Source: Colidextribacter sp. OB.20
GTDB taxonomy: Bacteria; Bacillota; Clostridia; Oscillospirales; Oscillospiraceae
Direction: 5' to 3'
Length of the DNA: 64,000 bases
Assembly: GCF_009911595.1 (NCBI RefSeq)
Contig: NZ_QWKG01000006.1
Location: 1-64,000 of the forward strand
Position 1 is the first letter of the stretch. Every line of letters starts with the position of its first letter. Below are positions 6,605 through 15,005 of this stretch, piece by piece. The translations under genes and the position numbers were made by a program. The notes beneath the pieces are model-generated. The model saw nothing but the letters and a program-made list of their open reading frames with translations. It was not told where the DNA came from and did not search any database.

Positions 6605-9553
6605 CTACTTCTCTTTTCTTGCCTCGATGGCGGCCATCAGGGACCGAATCCTGATTTTAACCGCCCCCAGGTTGCTGATGTCGTCAATTTTCAGCTGGGT
6701 ATACAGCTTGCCGCCCGTCTCCAGGATGGAGCGCATCTCGTCGCCGGTAATGGCGTCGATGCCGCAGCCGAAGCTCACCAGCTGGATGACCTCCATGTCG
6801 GGCTGAGCGCAGACATACCGGGCGGCGTTATACATCCGGGCGTGGTAGGTCCACTGGTTGAGGACGTGCCGGGGAGCCTTGTCCTCCAGGTAGGCGACGG
6901 CGTCCTCGGTGACCAGGACGAAGCCGTAGGAGGTAATCAGATCGTTGATGCCGTGGTTGATCTCCGGGTCCATGTGGTAGGGCCGGCCGCAGACCACCAG
7001 AATGGGCCTGCCCTCGGCCCGGGCCCGGTCGATATAGATGCGGCCGGTGTTGCGCAGGTCATTTTTATAGGCGTTGTAGGCGATATAGGCCGCCTTCACC
7101 GCCGCCGCTGTCTCCTGGCGCGGGATGTGGAACTCGTTGAAGAACCACTCCCCCGCCTTGCGCTCCATGTCGCGGGGCCGGTGGAGGCCGAAGTAGGGGT
7201 AGAGGTAGCGGACCTGCTTCAAATCGGGGACGTTGGCCGCCAGCAGCTCCGGGTAGTAGGCCACCACAGGGCAGTTGTAGTTGTTGTCCCCCGCCCCCTC
7301 GTCGAAGTTATAGGGCATACAGGGGTAGAAAATGGCGTCTACCCCCACCTCCACCAGGGCCTCCACGTGGCCGTGGAGGAGCTTGGCGGGGTAGCACACC
7401 GTGTCCGACGGGATGGTGCGCTGGCCCTTTAAATACAGCTTCCGGGAGGACTCATGGGAGAGGACCACCTCAAAATTCAGCTGGGTGAACAGCTCGAACC
7501 AGAAGGGCAGGTTCTCATACATATTCAGCCCGAAGGGGATGCCGATTTTCCCCCGGGAGCCGTCCCCGCTCCCCTTTCCGTGGAGGGAGCGGAGCTTTGC
7601 GTATTTGTACCGCATCAGGTCGGGCAGGCGGCTGGGCTCCTCCCCCAGGGGGCGGGAGCACCGGTTGCCCGAGACAAACCGCCGCCCGCCGTCGAAGGAG
7701 TTCACCGTCAGGGAGCAGTGGTTGGTGCACAGCCCGCAGGTGGCTGGCTTGGCGGTGTGGGTGAAATGCTCCAGCGCCTCCCGGGACAACAGGGCGGATT
7801 TTTCCAGGTGGAGGTCTCTTGCGGCCAAAGCGGCCCCGAAAGCCCCCATGCTGCCCGCGATGTCGGGCCGGGTGACCTCCCGGCCGATCTCCTGCTCAAA
7901 GGCCCGGAGGACCGCGTCGTTGTAGAAGGTGCCCCCCTGGACCACAATGTGCCGGCCTAAATCGTCGGCGGAGGCCGCCCGAATCACCTTATAGATGGCG
8001 TTCTTCACAATGGAGATGGACAGCCCGGCGGAGATGTCCTCCACGCTGGCCCCGTCCTTCTGGGCCTGCTTCACGCTGGAGTTCATGAACACGGTGCACC
8101 GTGAGCCCAGGTTCACCGGCTTCTGGGTGAACAGGCCCAGCTTGGCGAAATCCTCAATCTCATAGCCCAGGGCCTTGGCAAAGGTCTCGATAAAGGAGCC
8201 GCACCCGGAGGAGCAGGCCTCGTTGAGCATGATGGAGTCCACCGCGCCGTTGCGGATCTTGAAGCACTTCATGTCCTGACCGCCGATGTCAATGATGAAG
8301 TCCACCTCGGGGTCGAAAAAGGCGGCGGCCTTGTAGTGGGCCATGGTCTCCACCAGCCCCAGGTCGCAGGAGAAGGCGTTTTTAATCAGGTCCTCGCCGT
8401 AGCCGGTGACGGCGGCCCCCTTGATGACGATGTGGTTGTCATGGGGCAGACTGCACAGCCCGTAAATATCCTTCAGCTGCTCCAGCACGATGGCCACCGG
8501 GTTGCCCTGGTTGGAGTGGTAGTATTGATACAGCAGGTCCCCCTCCGAGGTGATAAGCACGATTTTCGTGGTGGTGGACCCGGCGTCGATGCCCAGGTAG
8601 GCGTCCCCGTTGTACCCGTTGATGGGCAGGAGGCCCGGACCGCCGGTGCTGTTGTGCCGCTCCAGGAAGGCCTCATACTCCTCCCGGCCGGTGAACAGGG
8701 GCGGCATGGTGTCCACCACCGTGGCGGTGTTGGCGCTGTCCTCCAGCTTTTTCAGCACCGTATCAAAGGGGACAGGGGCGTAGTCGGTGGCGCACAGGGC
8801 GGCCCCCATGGCGGCGAAGCAGTCCCCGTCCTCGGGGAAAACGGCGTGGTCCCCGTCCAGCTTCAGCGTCTCTACAAACCGCTGGCGCAGGCCCATGAGG
8901 AAATGCAGCGGCCCGCCTAAAAAGACGATCTTGCCCTTCAGCTCCCGCCCCTGGGTCAGACCGGCGACGGTCTGGTCCACTACCGCCTGGAAGATGGAGG
9001 CGGCCACGTCCTCCTTCCGGCCCCCCTGGTTGAGGATGGGCTGGATGTCGCTCTTGGCAAACACCCCGCAGCGGGAGGCTATGGGGTAGATCTTCTCGTG
9101 CTTCAAGCTGAGCTCGTCCAGCTCGCTGACAGACACATTCATCAGCGTCGCCATCTGGTCAATGAAGGCCCCGGTGCCTCCGGCACAGGAGCCGTTCATC
9201 CGCTCCTCCAGGGCGCCGCCGAAGAAGATAATCTTGGCGTCCTCGCCCCCCAGCTCAATGACAGCGTCGGTGTCGGGGATGTATGTATTCACGGCGGCGG
9301 CAGTGGCATAGACCTCCTGGACAAAGTCGATGCCCGCGGCGTCGGCGACGCCCAGTCCGGCGGAGCCGGTGATGGTCACCTTGATCTCCTGCCCGGCCAG
9401 CAGGTCCCGGATGGAGGCCAGGGTCTCCATCGCCCGCTCCCGGGTTTTGGAGAAGTGCCGCTCATAGGAGCGGAACAGCAGCTTATCCTGTTCGCTGAGG
9501 ACCACCACCTTGACAGTGGTGGAACCGATGTCGATGCCAACCCGCAGACTCAT
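6605..9553 (-). CDS. large acyl-CoA dehydratase activase (HgdC-like, two ASKHA domains)
   Basis: 982 residues. The first ASKHA ATPase domain starts GIDIGSTTVKVV and carries GSCAGGTGAFIDQMA, whose Cys matches the [4Fe-4S] ligand of HgdC. The second starts near residue 317 (LGIDAGSTTTKIV) with ACSSGCGSFIETFAKALG. A Cys-rich stretch (CGLCTNHCSLTV, about 609) leads into a DUF2229-type region. HgdC-type activases use ATP to push a low-potential electron into a dehydratase. The tandem architecture defines the large 'BcrAD/BadFG' type. Own promoter at 9586-9614; the related 446-residue protein is downstream. Confidence 0.88.
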   Translation of the reverse strand: MSLRVGIDIGSTTVKVVVLSEQDKLLFRSYERHFSKTRERAMETLASIRDLLAGQEIKVTITGSAGLGVADAAGIDFVQEVYATAAAVNTYIPDTDAVIELGGEDAKIIFFGGALEERMNGSCAGGTGAFIDQMATLMNVSVSELDELSLKHEKIYPIASRCGVFAKSDIQPILNQGGRKEDVAASIFQAVVDQTVAGLTQGRELKGKIVFLGGPLHFLMGLRQRFVETLKLDGDHAVFPEDGDCFAAMGAALCATDYAPVPFDTVLKKLEDSANTATVVDTMPPLFTGREEYEAFLERHNSTGGPGLLPINGYNGDAYLGIDAGSTTTKIVLITSEGDLLYQYYHSNQGNPVAIVLEQLKDIYGLCSLPHDNHIVIKGAAVTGYGEDLIKNAFSCDLGLVETMAHYKAAAFFDPEVDFIIDIGGQDMKCFKIRNGAVDSIMLNEACSSGCGSFIETFAKALGYEIEDFAKLGLFTQKPVNLGSRCTVFMNSSVKQAQKDGASVEDISAGLSISIVKNAIYKVIRAASADDLGRHIVVQGGTFYNDAVLRAFEQEIGREVTRPDIAGSMGAFGAALAARDLHLEKSALLSREALEHFTHTAKPATCGLCTNHCSLTVNSFDGGRRFVSGNRCSRPLGEEPSRLPDLMRYKYAKLRSLHGKGSGDGSRGKIGIPFGLNMYENLPFWFELFTQLNFEVVLSHESSRKLYLKGQRTIPSDTVCYPAKLLHGHVEALVEVGVDAIFYPCMPYNFDEGAGDNNYNCPVVAYYPELLAANVPDLKQVRYLYPYFGLHRPRDMERKAGEWFFNEFHIPRQETAAAVKAAYIAYNAYKNDLRNTGRIYIDRARAEGRPILVVCGRPYHMDPEINHGINDLITSYGFVLVTEDAVAYLEDKAPRHVLNQWTYHARMYNAARYVCAQPDMEVIQLVSFGCGIDAITGDEMRSILETGGKLYTQLKIDDISNLGAVKIRIRSLMAAIEARKEK

Positions 9554-9585
9554 AGGAAAAAACCTCGCCTTCTTTTCAATGATAC

Positions 9586-9614
9586 ATGATACTGATTTTT
9601 TGTCGGAATGACAA
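9586..9614 (-). promoter_or_regulatory. promoter of the dehydratase activase gene
   Basis: TTGTCA, 17-base spacer, TATCAT on the minus strand, about 30 bases before the start codon. Confidence 0.65.
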
Positions 9615-9691
9615 CGAAATTAACGGCTTTTTAACAGGGCGAACAGCCAGAAAAGCGGAAAATTAACGCCCTTTCCGTAGACAAAAACGAC

Positions 9692-9726
9692 AAAACCCCC
9701 GGCGGCACGAGGGCCGCCAGGGGTTA
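9692..9726 (-). terminator. intrinsic terminator of the blaI-M56 operon
   Basis: In the minus-strand RNA, AACCCC-T-GGCGGC pairs with GCCGCC-G-GGGTT and is followed by T-rich sequence. Confidence 0.75.
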
Positions 9727-9738
9727 TCGGGAAGCGGG

Positions 9739-11913
9739 TCAGTCAAACAGGTCCCGGAGGGTACGGTACAGCTCCGGGCTGTAGACATACTGGCGCATTG
9801 TGTCCTGAGGGGAGGCTAAAATCCTGTGGCTCAGGCAGACCACATCGGGCTCCGAGCCGGCGGAGAGGATCAGCCCGTCTCTTCCGCCGTCTTGGAGGTA
9901 GTAGTCCACGTCCTTCCCCACCCGGATGGTGAGGCAGTACTGCCCGTACCTCTCCTCGTCATACTCGGCGGAGCGCTTGTGGTACAGCCCCTGGACCAGC
10001 TGCTCCTTCAGCGCCTGGATATCCACCTTCACCGCCTGCCCGGGGTCGTAGTCCCCGGCGGTGACTGAGATTACGTCCTCGGGCCGCAGGAAGGCGGCAA
10101 AGGCGCCGGGCCCCAGCTGCTCATAGGCCGCCTCCCCGCCATCGTTCCGGACGGCGTTGAACACCTCCACGGGCAGGTCGGCCTGGACCATATACTGGTC
10201 CGGGGCGGACATCAGCGCCGGGCTGGCCAGGCCAACCACCCACACGCCGCCGTGGGCGCTGTCGCCCCTGTACCACAGCTCCACCTCCCCGCTCTTCTTA
10301 TTCAGGTATCCGGCGTGGAACTTGGCGCTTTCGCTGTCGTTGGGCCGCCCCTGGAGCTGAATCCCCCTCTCCCGGAGCAGAACCTCCGCATAGTGCTCCA
10401 GCTCCGGGTCCAGCAGGGCCGCTGTGTCCATTAAAAGCCCCTGTTGCTCCGCGGCCAGGTTGGAGAGGACGGCGATGAGGTTGACCCCGGGCTTCGACAC
10501 CAAGGTTCCGCTCATGCCCACCAGCTGGGCGGTCTCCCCGTGGGCCTCCTGCAAATCAAGAAAGTCCCCCCAGGTGTCCCCGACCAGCAGATAGGTCCGG
10601 TCATTCTGCCAGAGCATGGTATACAGGTTTTTCGCCCCCTCATTGGGCAGGGCCACCCTGGATGCATGGAGCAGCTCGGAGCTGTGCAGGTCGGGCGGGG
10701 GATCGTCCTCCCCCAGATAGGTGACCCCCGACAGGGCCTCCTTGGCCTGGGAGAGCAGCTCCGGGTCGGTAATGGCGGGGTAGAACTGGCTGGAGTAGAG
10801 GGGCGGGCTGTAGCGGACGGAGTTGGCTATCTCCACATAGCCCAGGAAATTTGGGGACCTGAGGTCGGGCTGCGCCCGACCGGCAAAGACGAACACAGTA
10901 GACAGGGCGACAACGGTAATCATGACAAACAGCGCGGTTTTCACCGTCTCCGGCTTCTTCACCAGGGCGGCAACCCGCTGCTTGACCGACTTCCCCCCGC
11001 CGGTCATGGCGGTGGAGCAGGACAGCAGGTCCCCGGGCCGCAGGGACCGTTTTGCCACCATGTCCACCAGAGTCCGGCCATAGGGGATGCGCTCCTCCTC
11101 TCCCAGCCGGGCCACCGCCCCCTCGTCGCAGGCCAGCTCCCCGTCCCCCTTGGACAGGACCACCGCCAGCCACACCAGGGGGTTGTACCAGTGGAGGGCC
11201 AGGGCCAGGCACCGCAGGAGAGCCCAGATGTGGTCGAGGTGGGCGTAGTGGGTGAGCTCGTGGGCCAGCACATGGCGCAGGGCATCCGGGTCCTCCGCCG
11301 CCTGGGGGGGCATGTAGACGGCGGGTCGTAGCACCCCGGTCAGGCAGGGGGAGGGCAGGCCCTCGGCCACGTACACGGGGACGGGGGCGTCAACGCCCTC
11401 CAGCGGCTTACGCCGTTTCCGCAGACGCCGGCCAAAGCGCAGATTGGAGGTCAGTATCACCAGAGCTGTCAAACCCGCCCCCGCGCCCCAGATGACAGTT
11501 ACCACCTGGGCCGGGGACCACAGGTCCAAATACCGGGTGATGGTCTCCCCGTCCTGAGATTTCTGCCAGTAGCCTATGCTGGTGTTGGTGGGGATGATCT
11601 CCCCTGGCTCCAGCCGGTAAATATCCGCCCGGCCCAGGCCGAAGGCCGCGAAATCCTCCTGAGGGAACACCGGGATGGAGGGCTCCTCCCACCGCTCTAC
11701 CCTCGGGGCCACATTGGAGGCCAGCAGCGGCAGAGAGTCGGAGACCTGGGCGGGCAGCTCCACCTGGAAGGGCACCAGCAGCCGCAGCAGGACCACCCCC
11801 CACAGGGCGTAGCGCAGCCGTGCGGACAGCCGGTCCTTTAACAGGAGGCGCGCCGCCAGCACGATCAAAATCAGAATGCTGGAGGTAACTGCCCATTCAG
11901 TCAGCAGCTTCAT
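9739..11913 (-). CDS. M56-family (BlaR1/MecR1-like) membrane metalloprotease
   Basis: 724 residues. The N-terminal part has membrane helices at about 10-28 and 36-50 and another near 130-155. The zinc peptidase motif HVLAHELTHYAHLDH lies near residue 217 and the third ligand region is DGELACDEGAV. A further helix (ALFVMITVVALSTVFVFAG, about 325-345) leads to a ~380-residue extracellular sensor unlike a penicillin-binding domain, so the signal is probably not a beta-lactam. It overlaps the BlaI-like gene by four bases (ATGA), the standard sensor-repressor pairing, in which the protease inactivates the repressor. Confidence 0.9.
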   Translation of the reverse strand: MKLLTEWAVTSSILILIVLAARLLLKDRLSARLRYALWGVVLLRLLVPFQVELPAQVSDSLPLLASNVAPRVERWEEPSIPVFPQEDFAAFGLGRADIYRLEPGEIIPTNTSIGYWQKSQDGETITRYLDLWSPAQVVTVIWGAGAGLTALVILTSNLRFGRRLRKRRKPLEGVDAPVPVYVAEGLPSPCLTGVLRPAVYMPPQAAEDPDALRHVLAHELTHYAHLDHIWALLRCLALALHWYNPLVWLAVVLSKGDGELACDEGAVARLGEEERIPYGRTLVDMVAKRSLRPGDLLSCSTAMTGGGKSVKQRVAALVKKPETVKTALFVMITVVALSTVFVFAGRAQPDLRSPNFLGYVEIANSVRYSPPLYSSQFYPAITDPELLSQAKEALSGVTYLGEDDPPPDLHSSELLHASRVALPNEGAKNLYTMLWQNDRTYLLVGDTWGDFLDLQEAHGETAQLVGMSGTLVSKPGVNLIAVLSNLAAEQQGLLMDTAALLDPELEHYAEVLLRERGIQLQGRPNDSESAKFHAGYLNKKSGEVELWYRGDSAHGGVWVVGLASPALMSAPDQYMVQADLPVEVFNAVRNDGGEAAYEQLGPGAFAAFLRPEDVISVTAGDYDPGQAVKVDIQALKEQLVQGLYHKRSAEYDEERYGQYCLTIRVGKDVDYYLQDGGRDGLILSAGSEPDVVCLSHRILASPQDTMRQYVYSPELYRTLRDLFD

Positions 11914-12290
11914 ATCTGTCCCTCCTCCGCCTTGCGCAGTATTTCATACAGCTCGTCAATCTCCGCCTTGGACAGGGCCTTGTCCTGGGCCATGGCGGAC
12001 ATCATCAGCCCCACGCTCCCCCGGTACACCTTATCCAGGAAGGACCGGGTCTCCCGGCGGGCGGCCCGGTCCCGCCGGACCGCCGGGGTGTAGTGCTTGG
12101 CCCGGCCCTCCGTGGCGCACAGAACCAATCCCTTATCCTCCATCCGCCGCAGGGTGGTGATGGTGGTGCTCTTGGCCCAGCCCAGCCGGCTCCCCAGCGC
12201 GGAGACCAGTTCCATCACCGTCATGGGGGATTTCTCCCACAGGCAGTCCAAAACATACCACTCGCTGTTGGTCAGATTGATGTCGTCCAT
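11910..12290 (-). CDS. BlaI/MecI/CopY-family transcriptional repressor
   Basis: 126 residues: a winged-helix domain (LTNSEWYVLDCLWEKSPMTV, then WAKSTTITTLRRMEDKGLV) and a C-terminal dimerisation helix. Members bind as dimers and are released on proteolysis by the M56 partner, which follows with a four-base overlap. A strong promoter upstream contains an inverted repeat around the -10 box, the expected autoregulatory site. Confidence 0.93.
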   Translation of the reverse strand: MDDINLTNSEWYVLDCLWEKSPMTVMELVSALGSRLGWAKSTTITTLRRMEDKGLVLCATEGRAKHYTPAVRRDRAARRETRSFLDKVYRGSVGLMMSAMAQDKALSKAEIDELYEILRKAEEGQI

Positions 12291-12320
12291 AAAAATCGCT
12301 CCCTTTGTTCCGCCTGCGCC

Positions 12321-12491
12321 GTGTAGGGGCGGACATTGTCCGCCCGCTTTTACGGACGTGGTCGGTTAACGGCGGGCGCACATTGTGCGCCTCTACATGT
12401 GATTACGGTTCTCCAGCTAAGCGGTCCGGGCGCGCCGCCCGATACAGAATGCGGGCCAGAGGACGGCGGGCCGGGGTCGTCCCGCCCTACG
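12321..12491. repeat. dispersed repeats, family A, in the blaI leader
   Basis: GTAGGGGCGGACATTGTCCGC, GGGCGCACATTGTGCGCC and a GGTCGTCCCGCCCTAC module occupy most of the space between the blaI-type promoter and gene. Confidence 0.8.
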
Positions 12492-12503
12492 GCAGGTTTA
12501 CTT

Positions 12504-12541
12504 TGTAGACCTATCATATCACGCCTGGTCTACATTGTCAA
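12504..12541 (-). promoter_or_regulatory. blaI-M56 promoter with overlapping operator
   Basis: Minus strand TTGACA (12541-12536), 17-base spacer, TATGAT (12518-12513). A perfect inverted repeat TGTAGACC (12504-12511) and GGTCTACA (12527-12534) with a 15-base centre straddles the -10 box. BlaI-type operators contain TACA/TGTA half sites, which fits. Confidence 0.75.
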
Positions 12542-12584
12542 CCAATATTTCCTGGAAATAAATTGCACGGCGGCGGGCGGCCGG

Positions 12585-12613
12585 TTGACAGCCGCTCCGC
12601 CGTCTGATATACT
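12585..12613 (+). promoter_or_regulatory. promoter of the FMN riboswitch-ribU transcript
   Basis: TTGACA, 17-base spacer, TATACT; divergent from the blaI promoter. Confidence 0.85.
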
Positions 12614-12636
12614 ATCGCCGACAACTGAATCATGAG

Positions 12637-12746
12637 ATGTCTTCAGGGCAGGGTGAAATTCCCGATCGGCGGTACAGTCCGCGAGCGCAGAAGCGCTGAT
12701 TTGGTGAAACTCCAAAACCGACAGTATAGTCTGGATTTGAAGAAGG
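12637..12746 (+). promoter_or_regulatory. FMN riboswitch (RFN element)
   Basis: The conserved blocks are present in order: TCTTCAGGGCAGGGTGAAAT, TCCCGATCGGCGGTACAGTC, CCGCGAGC, GGTGAAACTCC, AACCGACAGTATAGTCTGGA and the closing GAAGA. This FMN-binding aptamer normally turns off riboflavin genes when FMN is plentiful. The next gene is the riboflavin uptake protein. Confidence 0.96.
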
Positions 12747-12832
12747 TGTGTTGAAACCACCGGCGATCAGGCCGGGCTTTTGCACGTTCTTCTGTCAATT
12801 CGGACGCCCGCTCTGTTGACATGTTCAATACA

Positions 12833-12892
12833 CCTGAAAAAATCCACGTCTGAGAGGCATTGTCATGCCTTCAGGCGTTAAATTTTTTCAGG
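12833..12892 (+). terminator. expression platform of the FMN riboswitch
   Basis: 12833-12843 pairs over 11 bases with 12882-12892. An inner stem (about 12847-12876, TGTC loop) followed by TTAAATTTTTT looks like an intrinsic terminator. The outer pairing also covers the AGG just before the ribosome site GGAGG, so the hairpin could act on both transcription and translation. Confidence 0.7.
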
Positions 12893-12900
12893 AGGTCTTT

Positions 12901-13452
12901 ATGATGAAGAACAAGACAAGAAGAATGGTAACGGCAGGCGTGCTCTGCGCTCTGGCCTACGCCGCGGCGGCGGTGGGCCGGGTCCCTCTGGTGCTCTTTT
13001 TGAAGTACGATCCCAAGGACATTATAATCGCCGTCGGCGGCCTGCTGTTTGGACCGCTGACCGCCCTTGCGGTGGCGCTCACCGTCTCACTGGCGGAGAC
13101 GGTCACCGTCAGCGAAACCGGGATTCTGGGCCTTCTGATGAATGTTATTTCCAGCTGTTCCTTCGCCTGCACCGCCTCCCTGATCCATCGCAGGAGGCCG
13201 ACGGCCCGGGGCGCAGCTACCGGCCTGCTGTGCGGGTGGGGGTGTATGACAGTGGTGATGCTGTTTTGGAATTATCTGATCGCGCCGGTATACATGGGCT
13301 GGCCGAGAGAGGCTGTCGCGAAGCTGCTGCTCCCGGCCTTTCTGCCCTTCAACCTGATTAAGGGCGGACTGAACGCGGCCATAACCATGCTCCTATACAG
13401 GCCCGTGGTAGAGCCGGCCGCCGGAAAATTTCGGGGCGCGCCCCGGGACTGA
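12901..13452 (+). CDS. ribU: riboflavin ECF transporter substrate-binding protein RibU
   Basis: About 183 residues and six hydrophobic segments. VPLVLFLKYDPKDIIIAVGG matches the RibU substrate-binding family (compare F-KYDPkDipa). The S component binds riboflavin and works with a shared EcfAAT module encoded elsewhere. GGAGG is five bases before the ATG at 12901 and eight before a second ATG at 12904; either may be used. Control by the FMN riboswitch directly upstream supports the substrate. Confidence 0.93.
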   Translation: MMKNKTRRMVTAGVLCALAYAAAAVGRVPLVLFLKYDPKDIIIAVGGLLFGPLTALAVALTVSLAETVTVSETGILGLLMNVISSCSFACTASLIHRRRPTARGAATGLLCGWGCMTVVMLFWNYLIAPVYMGWPREAVAKLLLPAFLPFNLIKGGLNAAITMLLYRPVVEPAAGKFRGAPRD

Positions 13453-13554
13453 CGCCCGTAATTGTTGAAAATCCGGTTATGATTCTGGACTTTCCGGCCA
13501 AACTATGGTAGACTGATACCATGCCCAACCCGAATGAAACGAAGGAGGAATTTT

Positions 13555-14172
13555 ATGGACAGCAAGGTTATGTACTCCCTGAGCTACGGCCTGTTCGTGC
13601 TCTCCGCCCGCCTGGGGGACAAGGACAACGGCTGCATCACCAACACCGCCATCCAGGTGACCACCGACCCCAACCGCATTGTCTGCGCCATCAACAAGAG
13701 CAACTACACCCACGATATGGTGCAGGAAACGGGCCGTTTTACCCTTTCTATTCTCTCGGAGGAGGCGGATTTCGAGCTTTTCAAGCGTTTTGGCTTCCAG
13801 TCCGGCCGGGATGCGGACAAGTTCGCCGGCTTCGAGCAGAACACCAAAAAGGACGCCGACGGCATCCCCTACGTCACCCGGGGGACCAACGCCTGGCTGA
13901 GCTGCAGGGTGGTCTCCGCCACCGACCTGGGCACCCACACACTCTTTCTGGCTGACGTGCTGGACGGCGGGACTGTCTCCAGCGCCCCCAGCGCCACCTA
14001 CAGCTACTACCAGGCCCACATCAAGCCCAAGCCGGGCGCGGCAGCTCCCAGCGAGAAGAAGCGCTGGGTGTGCAAGGTCTGCGGCTATGTCTATGAGGGA
14101 GACGAGCTGCCTGAGGACTATATCTGCCCCCTGTGCAAGCACCCCGCCTCCGACTTTGAGCCGCTGGCATAA
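13555..14172 (+). CDS. flavin reductase domain fused to rubredoxin
   Basis: 205 residues behind AAGGAGG. Residues 1-155 form a flavin reductase-like FMN-binding fold (GLFVLSARLGDKDNGCITNT, DPNRIVCAINKSNYTHDM). The last ~40 residues are a rubredoxin (WVCKVCGYVYEG, CPLCKHPASDF) with two CxxC pairs for iron. Such proteins pass electrons from NAD(P)H-linked partners to oxygen or nitric-oxide detoxifying enzymes in anaerobes. It lies just after ribU, so flavin uptake and use are adjacent. Confidence 0.9.
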   Translation: MDSKVMYSLSYGLFVLSARLGDKDNGCITNTAIQVTTDPNRIVCAINKSNYTHDMVQETGRFTLSILSEEADFELFKRFGFQSGRDADKFAGFEQNTKKDADGIPYVTRGTNAWLSCRVVSATDLGTHTLFLADVLDGGTVSSAPSATYSYYQAHIKPKPGAAAPSEKKRWVCKVCGYVYEGDELPEDYICPLCKHPASDFEPLA

Positions 14173-14182
14173 AAATTTTTCC

Positions 14183-14223
14183 AAAAAACCGCGCCGGAGT
14201 GGAAACCTTCGGCGCGGTTTTTG
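14183..14223 (+). terminator. intrinsic terminator
   Basis: AAAAAACCGCGCCG stem, 13-base loop, complement and T run. Confidence 0.85.
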
Positions 14224-14234
14224 CGTCTATAAGG

Positions 14235-14393
14235 ATGTAGGGGCGGATATCATCCGCCCGTTTGCCAAAATTACGTGTAGGGACGGCCTGCGGGCGCATA
14301 ATATGCAAAGCCTTGTAGGGCGCGACGACCCGGCGCGCCGCTTTCCCCGGCATGAGCCCTGACGGCGGCGGGCCGAGGTCGTCCCGCCCTACA
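14235..14393. repeat. dispersed repeats, family A (several modules)
   Basis: TGTAGGGGCGGATATCATCC, a degenerate GTAGGGACGGCC module, then the TGTAGGGCGCGACGACCC module with its inverted partner. No gene is visible in this gap. Confidence 0.85.
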
Positions 14394-14444
14394 TCATAAA
14401 TGGGCATTATTTTATAGATATATTAGAGAGAGGAAGGCCCGACC

Positions 14445-15005
14445 ATGGAGGACACAGCCATTATCGACCTGTACTGGGCCCGGTCCCAGCAGGCCATTGC
14501 CGAGAGTGAGCGCAAATACGGCCCCTACTGCCACACCATCGCCCGGCGCATCCTGGACCGGGAGGAGGACGCGGAGGAGTGCGTCAACGACACCTGGCTC
14601 CGGGCCTGGAACGCCATGCCCCCACAGCGCCCGGGCGTGCTGTCCGCCTTTTTCGGCAGGCTGACCCGGAACCTGTCCCTGGACCGCTGGCGGCGGCTCC
14701 GGGCGGCCAAGCGGGGAGGAAGCCAGGTGGAGGTGGCCCTCCACGAGCTGGAGGACTGCATCCCCGACCGCCGCCGCCCCGACGAGTGCCTGGAGGCGGT
14801 TGAGACGGCGGCCCTCATCTCCGCCTTTCTCCGCCGCCAGCCGGAGGCGGACCGGGTGCTCTTCATCCGGCGCTACTTTCATCTGGAGCGCCTGGAGGAG
14901 CTGGCCCCCCGCCTGGGGCTGTCCACAGGGCAGGCGAAGTCCAGGCTCCACAGAATGCGTCAGCGCCTGAGGGTCGAGCTGGAAAAGGAGGGAGTGGCGG
15001 TATGA
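14445..15005 (+). CDS. ECF-type RNA polymerase sigma factor
   Basis: 186 residues: region 2 (about 20-90, RILDREEDAEECVNDTWLRA) and region 4 (about 130-180, LEELAPRLGLSTGQAKSRLH). The ribosome site is AGGAAGG. Its gene overlaps the next by ATGA, a membrane protein that probably acts as its anti-sigma factor or sensor. The regulon is unknown. Confidence 0.88.
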   Translation: MEDTAIIDLYWARSQQAIAESERKYGPYCHTIARRILDREEDAEECVNDTWLRAWNAMPPQRPGVLSAFFGRLTRNLSLDRWRRLRAAKRGGSQVEVALHELEDCIPDRRRPDECLEAVETAALISAFLRRQPEADRVLFIRRYFHLERLEELAPRLGLSTGQAKSRLHRMRQRLRVELEKEGVAV

